Source: CAYLPJ01 sp964385465 (GTDB lineage: Bacteria; Planctomycetota; Phycisphaerae; SM23-33). From it: DNA of 64,000 bases. Numbering within the stretch: the first letter of the stretch is position 1; each line of letters opens with the position of its first letter. Below are positions 50,485 through 58,885 of this stretch, in pieces. The translations under genes were made by a program, and so were the position numbers. The notes under the pieces are model-generated. The model did not search any database, was not told the origin of the DNA, and worked only from the letters and a program-made list of their open reading frames with translations. The stretch covers positions 124,001 through 188,000 of the forward strand of contig CAYLPJ010000002.1 in NCBI GenBank assembly GCA_964385465.1, read 5' to 3'.

Positions 50485-51705
50485 TCAGAACAGCTTGCCG
50501 ATCTCCGGCAGACCTCCGGTCAGCGGCAAGGCGTAGTCGACGAACCGCTTGGTGATGTTGTTGCCCGCCTTGTTCAGATAGCTGCGGGGCATGTCCTTCG
50601 TCTTGCGGGCGACCTCCTTCAGCTCCGCCTTGACGAACTTCACCTTGTACTTGCTTCCCTTCAGCCGCTTGATCGCCACCGAACCGTCCATGTCGCCCGC
50701 CGTGGCAAGTTCGACGGCCTTTCGGCCGCACTCGCGGGCCTCTTGCTGGTCCACCGGCGAGGCGAAGCCGGGGAAGCTGCGCTGGAGGTAGCCGAACGTG
50801 TCGGCCCGGACGCGAAGGGTCTTGTAGCGGGCCTTGAGCTGCTCCTTGAGGTAGTCCGAGAGGAAGTCGCCCAGCGCCCCGGAGCCGGAGAGCTGCACGT
50901 TGCCGTGGCTGTCCCGCTCGACGCGGTGCCCGAGCTTCATCGCCAGGCCAACGGTTACCGGCGTGCCGGTCTCGTCGGCGACGCCCTCGGAGACGGCGAT
51001 CTGGCACCGCCCGTACTTGCCGTATACCTCCCGCACGTCCTCGAGGAACTGGGTGTCGCTGAAGGGCACTTCCGGCGTGTAGACCAGGTGCGGGCCGTCC
51101 TTCTTGTCCTGGCGCCCCAGGGCGGCCGCCGCGGTCAGCCAGCCGGCGTGGCGCCCCATGACCACGTTGATCTTGACCCCCGGCAGGGCCGCGCCGTCGC
51201 GGTCGTCCCCGATGAACGCCGAGGCCACGAACCGCGCCGCCGAGCCGTACCCCGGACAGTGGTCGGTCACCAGCAGGTCGTTGTCGATCGTCTTGGGAAT
51301 GTGGAAGACGCGGAGTTCGTAGCCGGCCTCGTCGGCCAGCTCGTTCACGATCCGTGCCGTGTCGGCCGAGTCGTTGCCGCCGATGTAGAAGAAGTAGCGG
51401 ATGTCGTGGGTGGCGAAGACCTCGAAGATCTTCTGGCAGTAGGCCTCGTCGGGCTTGTCGCGCGTGGAGCCCAGGGCCGAGGCCGGCGTGGCGGCGATCT
51501 TCTCGAGCTGGCCCTTCTTGAGCCCCTTGAGGTCGATGAAATCCTCGTCGACGATCCCGCGAACGCCGTGGTGCGCACCCATCAGCCGCCGGACGGGCTT
51601 GCACTTGTTGATCGTCTCGATCACGCCGACGAGAGACTGGTTGATCACCGCCGTCGGCCCGCCCGACTGCCCGATCACCGCGTTGCCCTTCAATTCCTTG
51701 CTCAT
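50485..51705 (-). CDS. pfp: Pyrophosphate-dependent 6-phosphofructokinase
   Basis: 406 residues. Phosphorylates fructose 6-phosphate with PPi reversibly, serving glycolysis and gluconeogenesis. Motifs: GQSGGPTAVINQSL, GGNDSADT in the donor-binding region, and PKTIDNDL, where the Lys (not Gly) is the mark of PPi use. MGRHAGWLTAAAALG and the later TFGYLQRSFPG also fit. In place of the more common GGDDS the second loop reads GGNDS, which is worth noting. It lies 54 bp downstream of accC on the same strand and may be part of that operon. Confidence 0.93.
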   Translation of the reverse strand: MSKELKGNAVIGQSGGPTAVINQSLVGVIETINKCKPVRRLMGAHHGVRGIVDEDFIDLKGLKKGQLEKIAATPASALGSTRDKPDEAYCQKIFEVFATHDIRYFFYIGGNDSADTARIVNELADEAGYELRVFHIPKTIDNDLLVTDHCPGYGSAARFVASAFIGDDRDGAALPGVKINVVMGRHAGWLTAAAALGRQDKKDGPHLVYTPEVPFSDTQFLEDVREVYGKYGRCQIAVSEGVADETGTPVTVGLAMKLGHRVERDSHGNVQLSGSGALGDFLSDYLKEQLKARYKTLRVRADTFGYLQRSFPGFASPVDQQEARECGRKAVELATAGDMDGSVAIKRLKGSKYKVKFVKAELKEVARKTKDMPRSYLNKAGNNITKRFVDYALPLTGGLPEIGKLF

Positions 51706-51759
51706 GGTCCTGCCTGTCCTTTCGGTTTTCTTACCGTGCGTGCCTCGCGGCCGCCGGCG

Positions 51760-53106
51760 TCAATCGCTCAGCATCTCCCTCTCGACGAACGTGGTGTCCC
51801 ACTGCCCGGCCTGGAAGTTCGGATGGGCGAGAACGTCGCGACAGAGGGGGATGGTGGTCTTGGTCGGGTAGATGACGAACTCCTCCAGTGCCCGCCGCGC
51901 GATGGCGATGGCGTCGTCGCGCGTGGGGCGATGGACGATCAGCTTGCCCACAAGGCTGTCGTAGCTCGGGGGGATGTCGTAGCCCTGATAGACGTGAGAA
52001 TCCCACCGCACGCCCAGACCGCCGGGCGCGACAAACGCCTCCACGCGCCCCGGGCTCGGGCGGAAGTTGTGCGCCGGGTCCTCGGCGTTGATCCGACACT
52101 CGATCGACGAGCCGTTCCCGCGGATGTCGCCCTGCTTCAGCGAGAGCTTCTCCCCGCTGGCCAGGCGAAGCTGCCACTTGACCAGGTCCTCACCGGTGAT
52201 CATCTCGGTGACGGGGTGCTCGACCTGGATGCGCGTGTTGACTTCCAGGAAGTAGAAGTTGCCCTCGGGGTCCAGCATGAACTCGACCGTGCCGGCGGAC
52301 TTGTAATCCACCTCTTTGGCCAGGCGGACGGCCGCGGCACAGATCTCCCGCCGCAGCCCTTCATCGAGCCCGGGTGCGGGGCTTTCCTCGATGAGCTTCT
52401 GGCGGCGGCGCTGGACGGAACACTCGCGTTCGAACAGGTGCACCACGTTGCCGCGCCCGTCGCCGAGGACCTGGACCTCGATGTGGCGGAAGTTCTCGAT
52501 GCACTTCTCCATGTAGAGGCGCCCGTCGCCGAAGGCGGCCTCGGCCTCGAGCTGGGCCTGCTTGAAGCAGGACCGGAGGGTGGCCTCATTGTGTGCGAAG
52601 CGGATGCCGCGCCCTCCCCCGCCGGCGGCGGCCTTGACGGCGACCGGGTAGCCCATGTCGCTGGCGACCCCGACCGCGTCCTCGACGGTCTCGACGGCGC
52701 CGTCGCTGCTGGGCGTGGTGGGCACGTCGGCGGCCCGGGCGAGCTGCTTGGCGCGGATCTTGTCGCCCAGGGCCTGCATGCTCTCGGTGCTCGGGCCGAT
52801 GAACTCGATCTTGCAGTCCCGGCAGACCTCCGCAAAATGCGGGTTCTCCGAGAGGAAGCCGTAGCCGGGGTGGATCGCCTCGACGTCGGCGATCTCCGCG
52901 GCGGCGATGATGCGGGAGATGTTCAGGTAGCTGTCGGCCGCGGGGGCCTCGCCGATGCAGACGCGCTCGTCGGCGAGATGGAGGTAGCTTGCGGAGCGGT
53001 CGGCCTCGGAGAAGACGGCGACGGCCTCGACGCCGAGCTCCTTGCAGGCACGGATGATCCGCAGGGCGACCTCTCCCCGGTTGGCAATCAGGATGCGGTG
53101 GAACAT
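51760..53106 (-). CDS. accC: Acetyl-CoA carboxylase biotin carboxylase subunit
   Basis: 448 residues, AAGGA 7 nt before the ATG. ATP-grasp biotin carboxylase that carboxylates biotin on AccB for fatty acid synthesis. Seen in order: ILIANRGEVALRIIRACKEL, HPGYGFLSEN, VKAAAGGGGRGIR (glycine-rich ATP loop), RRRQKLIEESPAP, and FLEVNTRIQVEHPVTEM (catalytic region). Standard length. It follows accB by 23 bp. Confidence 0.97.
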   Translation of the reverse strand: MFHRILIANRGEVALRIIRACKELGVEAVAVFSEADRSASYLHLADERVCIGEAPAADSYLNISRIIAAAEIADVEAIHPGYGFLSENPHFAEVCRDCKIEFIGPSTESMQALGDKIRAKQLARAADVPTTPSSDGAVETVEDAVGVASDMGYPVAVKAAAGGGGRGIRFAHNEATLRSCFKQAQLEAEAAFGDGRLYMEKCIENFRHIEVQVLGDGRGNVVHLFERECSVQRRRQKLIEESPAPGLDEGLRREICAAAVRLAKEVDYKSAGTVEFMLDPEGNFYFLEVNTRIQVEHPVTEMITGEDLVKWQLRLASGEKLSLKQGDIRGNGSSIECRINAEDPAHNFRPSPGRVEAFVAPGGLGVRWDSHVYQGYDIPPSYDSLVGKLIVHRPTRDDAIAIARRALEEFVIYPTKTTIPLCRDVLAHPNFQAGQWDTTFVEREMLSD

Positions 53107-53129
53107 GCCGACGTCCTTCGTCCGGGGGC

Positions 53130-53663
53130 TCAGGCGGGCTTGACGCGGAAGAGAGTCTGCCCGTATTCGACCGGCTGGGCGTTGCGGGCACAGACCTCTA
53201 CGACCGTGCCGGCGCACTCGGCCTTGACCTCGTTCATCACCTTCATCGCCTCGACGATGCAGACGACGGTCTCGGCGTCGATGGCCGAGCCGACCGAGAC
53301 GAACGGGTCCCCTTCCGGGCTCGAAGCGGCGTAGAAGGTGCCCACCATCGGGCTCTTGACCTCCAGCAGCTCCTCGACGGGCGCCTCGGCACTCTCGCCG
53401 GACTCCCTGCCATGGCCCCCGCCGGCCGCCGTCGGGGCAACGCCGCCCGCCGGCTGCGCCGCCGGCATCGGGACCATCTGCACCTGCGGGGCCGCGGCCG
53501 CGCCGCGCTTGAGATGGATGTGCCTCCCCCCATCGCTGACGTCGACCTCGCCGAGGTCGTGGTCCACCATCAACTGCACCAATTGGCGAACCTCCTCGAC
53601 CACGCCGGGATCGCGCCGACGGGACGAGGCGGCGGAGGATTTCTTCGCTGCCTTCTTGGCCAT
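53130..53663 (-). CDS. accB: Biotin carboxyl carrier protein
   Basis: 177 residues. Carries biotin on the Lys of EAMKVMNE in the C-terminal biotinyl domain (VKSPMVGTFYAASSPEGDPF marks the protruding thumb of the AccB type). N-terminal part is Lys/Ala-rich with a helical domain (VEEVRQLVQLMVDHDLGEVD), then an Ala/Pro/Gly linker. Subunit of acetyl-CoA carboxylase with AccC. 13 bp separate it from the upstream peptidase gene. Confidence 0.95.
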   Translation of the reverse strand: MAKKAAKKSSAASSRRRDPGVVEEVRQLVQLMVDHDLGEVDVSDGGRHIHLKRGAAAAPQVQMVPMPAAQPAGGVAPTAAGGGHGRESGESAEAPVEELLEVKSPMVGTFYAASSPEGDPFVSVGSAIDAETVVCIVEAMKVMNEVKAECAGTVVEVCARNAQPVEYGQTLFRVKPA

Positions 53664-53676
53664 CTGCCGTTCCTAT

Positions 53677-54789
53677 TCAGCTCTGGAGCGTCATCGCGCC
53701 GATCCCACGCGGCAGGCGCGTCAACCGTCGCGACCCGTCCGCGGTGATCAGCACGTCGTCCTCGATTCGCACGCCGCCGACACCGGGGAGGTAAATGCCC
53801 GGTTCGACCGTCACCACCATGCCCTTCCGCAGCCGGGCCTCGCTCAGCCGCGACAGCGCGGGGGACTCGTGAACCGCCAGCCCGACCCCGTGACCGAGGC
53901 CATGGGCGAACTGCTCGCCGTACCCGGCCGAGGAGATCACCTCCCGGGCGTCGGCGTCGACGTTCCTGCACATGGCCCGGGGCCTGGCCGCGGCGATGCC
54001 CGCTTCCTGGGCCCGCCGCACGATCTCATGGATCTCGGCGATTTTCGGCGGGATTCTACCGGTGAAGACCACACGCGTCAAGTCGCTGCAATAGCCCTCC
54101 ACATTGGCCCCCCAGTCCACCAGCACCGGCTCGTCGGGGCGGACGCGATGGCCGCCGGGTCGATAATGGCACAGCGATGCGTGGGGGCCGGCGGCGACGA
54201 TCGTATCGAAGCTGGTCCCGTCGGCACCGGCCAGACGCATGCGGTAATCCAACTCGCCGGCAATCTCCCGCTCGCTGCGGCCCACCCAGCCGGCCCGACC
54301 GAGGGCGAACACCTGCCGGAAGGCCTTCTCCGCCACCGTGATCGCCCGTCGAACGGCGCGGACCTCGCCGTCGTCCTTGGTCTCCCGCGCGGCAGAGACC
54401 AGCGACGTCAGCGTCTTGACCTTCTTGGGCGCCAGCCTCTCGACAAGCCGGCGGTGGGCGTCGACGGTCAGGTGATCGCCCTGGACGCCCAGGCTGCGGA
54501 CGTTGCGGCCCTTGAGCACTGCCCCCAAGGCCTCGATGACCGGGCCACGGCGCAGGTGCCTCTCGATGCCGCCGCACTCCCGCTCGGCCTGCTCATCGAA
54601 CCGCCCGTCGATGATCAGGCAGGCCCACCCATCGCCCATGACCAGGAAGCCGTCCTCCCCGGTGAAGCCGGTCAGGTAGCGCACATCCGCCGCCCGGGTG
54701 ATCAGTACCGCCGAGACCTTCTCGTCGGCCGCCTTCCGCCACACGCTCCGCCGTCGGGCCGGATGAGGCCGTTTGCTTTTCTTGCCCAT
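53677..54789 (-). CDS. M24-family (Xaa-Pro) aminopeptidase
   Basis: 370 residues, GGGAG before the ATG. N-terminal creatinase-like domain (VSAVLITRAADVRYLTGFTG), then the pita-bread metallopeptidase domain: VDWGANVEGYCSDLTRVVF gives the two Asp ligands, HGLGHGVGLAVHESPAL the His ligand, and VVTVEPGIYLPG plus VRIEDDVLI the Glu ligands. Such enzymes release N-terminal residues before proline. Commonly linked to accB in bacteria. The first 20 residues are very basic. Divergent from purN. Confidence 0.9.
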   Translation of the reverse strand: MGKKSKRPHPARRRSVWRKAADEKVSAVLITRAADVRYLTGFTGEDGFLVMGDGWACLIIDGRFDEQAERECGGIERHLRRGPVIEALGAVLKGRNVRSLGVQGDHLTVDAHRRLVERLAPKKVKTLTSLVSAARETKDDGEVRAVRRAITVAEKAFRQVFALGRAGWVGRSEREIAGELDYRMRLAGADGTSFDTIVAAGPHASLCHYRPGGHRVRPDEPVLVDWGANVEGYCSDLTRVVFTGRIPPKIAEIHEIVRRAQEAGIAAARPRAMCRNVDADAREVISSAGYGEQFAHGLGHGVGLAVHESPALSRLSEARLRKGMVVTVEPGIYLPGVGGVRIEDDVLITADGSRRLTRLPRGIGAMTLQS

Positions 54790-54872
54790 GGGCGTCTCCC
54801 TGCGCGAATGCCGATCGCCGGGTCACCGTATCCTTCGGGGCGGCGCCGAGCAACGGGAATCCTCCTCGTGCG

Positions 54873-54901
54873 TTGACCGGCGGGGCCGGCTGTGCTCCAA
54901 T
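54873..54901 (+). promoter_or_regulatory. Leaderless promoter of purN
   Basis: TTGACC (54873-54878) and TCCAAT (54896-54901), 17-bp spacer. Six bases separate the -10 from the ATG, so the predicted transcript starts at the start codon, and no Shine-Dalgarno sequence is present. Confidence 0.6.
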
Positions 54902-54907
54902 GGGTCC

Positions 54908-55552
54908 ATGATCGACCGCGCCGAATCATCGGCCCGGCCGCTGCGGATCGGCGTGCTGCTCAGCGGCGGCGGGCGTACCCTCCTGAACCTGCTGGACGAG
55001 ATCCGCGCCGGGCGGCTTGAGGCCGCCGTGGCCGTGGTGGTCGCCAGCCGGGACTGCGCGGGCGTGGAGCGGGCCCGCAACGCCGGCCTGGTCGTCCACG
55101 TGGTTCCCTACAAGCAGATGCCCGATACCGACACCTACTCCCGGCGGATCTGCGAACATCTCGACGCCGCGGAGGTTGAGCTCGTCTGCCTCGCGGGCTT
55201 CCTCTCCCTCTGGCACATTCCCCCCCGTTACGAGGGGCGCGTGATGAATATCCATCCGGCCCTGCTGCCGTCCTTCGGCGGCAAGGGGATGTACGGTCAC
55301 CACGTCCACGAGGCCGTACTCGCCGCCGGGTGCAAAGTCTCCGGCTGCACCGTGCACTTCGTGACCAACGAGTACGACGCCGGGCCGATCATCGCCCAGC
55401 GGGCAGTGGACGTCGAGGAAGGCGACACCCCCGACACGCTCGCCGCCCGTGTCTTCGAGCAGGAATGCGTCGCCTACCCCGAAGCCATCGGCCTCTACGC
55501 CGCCGGCCGGCTCGACATCGACGGCCAGATCGTCCACGTCCGCCCTGCCTGA
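54908..55552 (+). CDS. purN: Phosphoribosylglycinamide formyltransferase
   Basis: 214 residues. Transfers a formyl group from 10-formyl-THF to GAR in purine synthesis. LLSGGGRTLLNLLDEIRAG is the phosphate-binding loop; MNIHPALLPSFGGKGMYG has the catalytic Asn and His, and HFVTNEYDAGPIIAQRAV the catalytic Asp. The start is the ATG of MIDRAES, which coincides with the predicted transcription start. Cytoplasmic, stands alone. Confidence 0.92.
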   Translation: MIDRAESSARPLRIGVLLSGGGRTLLNLLDEIRAGRLEAAVAVVVASRDCAGVERARNAGLVVHVVPYKQMPDTDTYSRRICEHLDAAEVELVCLAGFLSLWHIPPRYEGRVMNIHPALLPSFGGKGMYGHHVHEAVLAAGCKVSGCTVHFVTNEYDAGPIIAQRAVDVEEGDTPDTLAARVFEQECVAYPEAIGLYAAGRLDIDGQIVHVRPA

Positions 55553-55580
55553 CTCCTGACTGCGCCGCCCGCAAAACGCG

Positions 55581-55609
55581 TTGCATCGCGAGGCCGGCTC
55601 AGCTAGAAT
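55581..55609 (+). promoter_or_regulatory. Promoter of the citrate/homocitrate synthase-like gene
   Basis: TTGCAT (55581-55586) and TAGAAT (55604-55609), 17-bp spacer. The transcript would carry about 154 nt of leader. Confidence 0.65.
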
Positions 55610-55635
55610 AATGGGGCTCCGAACGGGACACCGAA

Positions 55636-55760
55636 ATGTGCAGGCAGGGGCTTTCCCTGTACCCGCGCGGAGGCCACGACGGGATGGACGGGCCAGGATG
55701 GCCCCGTCGTGAGGTGGCTGGAACACGATCCCGGCCGGACATTCACAAGAACTTAGACAG
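55636..55760 (+). promoter_or_regulatory. Structured 5' leader of unknown class
   Basis: Two clear hairpins: CAGGG (55645-55649) with CCCTG (55655-55659), and a perfect 9-bp stem CACGACGGG (55675-55683) with CCCGTCGTG (55703-55711) enclosing GGCCA/TGGCC. An alternative pairing GCCAC (55673-55677) with GTGGC (55714-55718) overlaps the second stem. No terminator follows. I could not match it to a riboswitch class I know. Confidence 0.45.
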
Positions 55761-55769
55761 CAGGGAACC

Positions 55770-57095
55770 ATGAGCCAGACAACCAACAAGAGCTACCCGC
55801 TACAGGATGTGGACGAACCGAACCTTCACCGCGAGATGTTCAGTTGGAGCGAGCTACCCCGCGTGGCAATGGACGGGCAGACCGTTCCGATGGCCCCGGC
55901 GGAAGCGATGTGGATCACCGACACGACCTTCCGCGACGGCCAGCAGGCCCGCCCGCCTTACAGCGTCCAGCAGATCGTGGACCTGTACCGCCTCGAGAGC
56001 CGCCTGGACAACGGCTCGGGGCTGATCCGCCAGAGTGAGTTCTTCGTCTATTCCGACAAGGACCGCAAGGCCGTCGACAAGTGCCGCGAGCTGGACTGCC
56101 AGTACCCCGAGGTCACCGGCTGGATCCGCGCCGTCAAGGCAGACTTCCAACTCGTCAAGGACATGGGCCTGCCGGAAACGGGCATCCTGACCAGTTGCAG
56201 CGACTACCACATCTTCCTCAAGCTCCGCAAGACGCGCAAGCAGGCCATGGAGCAGTACCTTGACGTGGTCAAGGCGGCCATCGACACGGGCATCCGGCCC
56301 CGCTGCCACTTCGAGGACATCACGCGGGCGGACATCTACGGCTTCGTCGTACCGTTCGCCATCGAGCTGATGGAACTGCGCGAGTCGACCGGCACGGAGA
56401 TCAAGATCCGCCTGTGTGACACGATGGGCTACGCCGTGCCCTGGGCCGAGGCCGCCCTGCCGCGTTCGGTGCCCAAGCTCGTCCAGGCCCTCGTCCGGGA
56501 CGCCGGCGTGCCCGGGCGGCTGTTGGAGTGGCACGGCCATAACGACTTCCACAAGGTGCTGGTCAACCCCGCCACGGCCTGGCTGTACGGCTGCGCGGCC
56601 TGCAACTGCAGCCTTCTGGGCATCGGGGAGCGGACGGGCAATACGCCGCTGGAGGGCATGGTCGTCGAGCACGCCCAGCTCAACGGACAGAGCGACAAGG
56701 TCAACTACGAGGTGATTACGGAGATCGCCGAGTACTACGAGAAGGAGATCGGGCACCACATCCCGACGAACTTCCCTCTGATCGGGCGCGACTTCAATAC
56801 CACCCGCGCCGGCATTCACGCCGACGGACTGACCAAGAGCGAGGAAATCTACTCCTGCTTCGACGCCGCGAAGATCCTCGGTCGCCCCATCGGCGTGGCC
56901 ATCACCGACAAGAGCGGCGCCGCCGGCATCAAACACTGGCTGGACCACAACTACGACCTGAACCTCGCCAAGGACGACCCGCGCCTGGTCGCCATCCGCG
57001 AGAAAGTGGACGCCGAATACGAGACCGGCCGAACCACCGCCATCAGCGACGAAGAGATGCACGCCTGGTACGCCGAGGTATTCCAGGTGGAGTAG
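55770..57095 (+). CDS. Re-citrate synthase/homocitrate synthase-like acyltransferase
   Basis: 441 residues, AGGG 4 nt before the ATG. A DRE-TIM metallolyase: ITDTTFRDGQQARPPYSVQQ (in two parts) near residue 50, CHFEDITRADIYGFVV, RLCDTMGYAVP, EWHGHNDFHKVLVNP (HxH metal ligands are in HGHND and, later, GIHADGL), and LLGIGERTGNTP. The exact form of the opening (TDTTFRDGQQARPPY) is, as far as I recall, that of the isopropylmalate-like enzymes shown to be Re-citrate synthases in anaerobes such as Clostridium kluyveri and Dehalococcoides. Those make citrate from oxaloacetate and acetyl-CoA with the opposite stereochemistry. Homocitrate synthase or a LeuA-type role are alternatives. A leader RNA and a strong terminator frame the gene. 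Confidence 0.72.
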   Translation: MSQTTNKSYPLQDVDEPNLHREMFSWSELPRVAMDGQTVPMAPAEAMWITDTTFRDGQQARPPYSVQQIVDLYRLESRLDNGSGLIRQSEFFVYSDKDRKAVDKCRELDCQYPEVTGWIRAVKADFQLVKDMGLPETGILTSCSDYHIFLKLRKTRKQAMEQYLDVVKAAIDTGIRPRCHFEDITRADIYGFVVPFAIELMELRESTGTEIKIRLCDTMGYAVPWAEAALPRSVPKLVQALVRDAGVPGRLLEWHGHNDFHKVLVNPATAWLYGCAACNCSLLGIGERTGNTPLEGMVVEHAQLNGQSDKVNYEVITEIAEYYEKEIGHHIPTNFPLIGRDFNTTRAGIHADGLTKSEEIYSCFDAAKILGRPIGVAITDKSGAAGIKHWLDHNYDLNLAKDDPRLVAIREKVDAEYETGRTTAISDEEMHAWYAEVFQVE

Positions 57096-57140
57096 TGGCG
57101 TTCCCGGTTGCCGGGAAGGCAGCTGTCAGGTGGAGCTTCG

Positions 57141-57183
57141 CGCCCGCCGCGCCGGTGAATCGCCCGCGCGGCGGGCGTTTCTT
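57141..57183 (+). terminator. Terminator after the citrate-synthase-like gene
   Basis: Perfect 12-bp stem, CGCCCGCCGCGC (57141-57152) and GCGCGGCGGGCG (57166-57177), then TTTCTT. It may also serve the convergent znu operon. Confidence 0.75.
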
Positions 57184-57251
57184 GCGCACTCGCATGGCCA
57201 CCCAAGGCCTCATCTCCGTCTGGCAGCCATTCCCTTGCAGCAAGTAGCGAT

Positions 57252-58106
57252 TTACGATCGCCGCCGCAGGCGGCGAGCCGCCGTCGCCACCGCCAGCGCC
57301 GCCAGGTAGCTCCCCGCGGCGATCAGAATCGTGGTGGCCCCGGCCGACAGGTCCGGGGCGTAGCTGACGGCCAGACCGCTCGTGGTGAACAGCAGACTCA
57401 GGATTACCGAGGCCAGCATCATCTGCCAAAGGCGGTGGAGGAACAGCCCCGCCACGGCCACCGGAAGGGTCAGCAGGGCGATGACCATCACCACCCCGAC
57501 GACGGTGACCAGCAGCACAACGGTCAGGGCGACCAGGCAGAGCAGCAGGAGGTAGTAGCCCGTGGCCGGCACGCCGCGAGTGCGGGCGTACTCCTCGTCG
57601 AAGCAGACCGCAAGCAACTGCTTGTAGAACGCCAGCGAGGCCACCAGGACCACCGCGTCCAGCGCCGCCAGCAGCCAGAGGTCCTCCGCCGAGACCATCA
57701 GGATGTTGCCGAACAGGTAGCTCACCAGGTCCTGCTGGTAGCCCGGGGTCTCGGCGATGAAGAGCACGCCCGTGGCCATACCCACCGCCCACAGGGCGCT
57801 GATAACGGTGTCCTCCCGCTGCTTGAACCGCAGACTGACCAGTCCGATGATCACGGCCGCCAGCAGGGCGGCGACAACCGCCCCGTGCAGCGGCTCGAGC
57901 CAGGCGATGCCCACGGCACGGTTGAGGTACATCGCCGCGCCCATTCCGCCGAGCACGGCGTGGGCGATCCCACCGGCAAGGTAGGTGATCCGCCGGACAA
58001 CGACGTACGTGCCAACCACCCCGCAGGCCACCGCGGCCAAGACGCCGGTGAGTATCGCGTGCTGCATGAACGGCTGGGTCGCGACGGCGTCGAAGAACTC
58101 ACCCAT
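57252..58106 (-). CDS. znuB: Zinc (metal) ABC transporter permease
   Basis: 284 residues, GGAGGG before the ATG. Eight or so membrane segments. ABC-3 family signature residues are in AGGIAHAVLGGMGAAMYL and the coupling helix region FKQREDTVISALWAVGMATG. YLFGNILMVSAEDLWLL and VVTVVGVVMVIALLTLPVAVA are typical of ZnuB/MntB. Works with ZnuC and ZnuA for high-affinity zinc uptake. Its start overlaps the 3' end of znuC by 8 bp. The metal (Zn versus Mn) is inferred from the His-rich ZnuA and the zinc-knuckle regulator. Confidence 0.92.
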   Translation of the reverse strand: MGEFFDAVATQPFMQHAILTGVLAAVACGVVGTYVVVRRITYLAGGIAHAVLGGMGAAMYLNRAVGIAWLEPLHGAVVAALLAAVIIGLVSLRFKQREDTVISALWAVGMATGVLFIAETPGYQQDLVSYLFGNILMVSAEDLWLLAALDAVVLVASLAFYKQLLAVCFDEEYARTRGVPATGYYLLLLCLVALTVVLLVTVVGVVMVIALLTLPVAVAGLFLHRLWQMMLASVILSLLFTTSGLAVSYAPDLSAGATTILIAAGSYLAALAVATAARRLRRRS

Positions 58107-58884
58107 GGGCGCCCTCCTCGCCGCCGTGGTCGTGAGGGCCCGGGCCGACATCGAAGGAATGATCGTGTCGGACCAGCCGGACGTCGTGGCCGTAGAGATC
58201 GCGCATGACCTTGCCGGTCAGCTCACCGGTCGGATGGACGTTGACCTCCCCGCGGACGCAGATCACCTTGCCGACCGCCCGGGAGACGAAGCCGACGTCA
58301 TGAGAGACGATCGCGATGGTCATCCGTGCGGCAAGCCGGCCGAGCAACTCGTAGAGCTCGCCCTCGACCCCGACGTCGAGGTTGGCGGTCGGCTCGTCCA
58401 GCAGCAGCAGTTCCGGCTCGCTGGCCAGCGCCCGGGCGATGAGCGTCCGCTGACGCTGCCCGCCGCTGAGGCGGCTGAAGGGCACGCGACGGTGCTCGGT
58501 CATCTCCACCTCCCCGAGGGCCTCCGCCACAGCCCGTCGGTCGGCGCGGCGGAACGGGCCCACCGCGGCCGTGCGGCCCAGTCGGCCCATCAGCACCACG
58601 TCCGTCACGCTGACGGGAAAGCGCATGTCGAGCTCGCAGTGCTGAGGCATGTAGCCGACCTTCCGCCGTGCGCGGTGCGGGCTGCGGCCGAGCACGCGGA
58701 TGCGGCCCCGGTCGGGTTCGAGCAGTCCCAGCAGCAGCTTGACCAGCGTGGTCTTCCCTCCGCCGTTGGGCCCGACGACGGCGGCGATCTCGCCACGTCC
58801 GATCCGCAGGCTCACGTCGCGGAGCACGTGGTCGTGGTCGTAGCCGAACCAGACGCCATCCATCTCGACGGCAGGATCGGGCAT
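58099..58884 (-). CDS. znuC: Zinc (metal) ABC transporter ATP-binding protein
   Basis: 261 residues. Walker A GPNGGGKTT, Q-loop YMPQHCELD, signature LSGGQRQR, Walker B LLLLDEPTANLD, and switch His in AIVSHDVGF. A His-rich tail (RHDHSFDVGPGPHDHGGEE) at the C-terminus is typical of zinc ATPases. An ATG 15 nt upstream (in MGAAS) is a possible alternative start and would overlap znuA. One base separates it from the znuA stop. Confidence 0.93.
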   Translation of the reverse strand: MPDPAVEMDGVWFGYDHDHVLRDVSLRIGRGEIAAVVGPNGGGKTTLVKLLLGLLEPDRGRIRVLGRSPHRARRKVGYMPQHCELDMRFPVSVTDVVLMGRLGRTAAVGPFRRADRRAVAEALGEVEMTEHRRVPFSRLSGGQRQRTLIARALASEPELLLLDEPTANLDVGVEGELYELLGRLAARMTIAIVSHDVGFVSRAVGKVICVRGEVNVHPTGELTGKVMRDLYGHDVRLVRHDHSFDVGPGPHDHGGEEGAHG

Positions 58885-58885
58885 G

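Noticed and set aside
55636..55773. 45-codon upstream frame in the citrate-synthase-like leader
   Set aside because: No Shine-Dalgarno sequence and no biased control codons; better explained as a folded leader.
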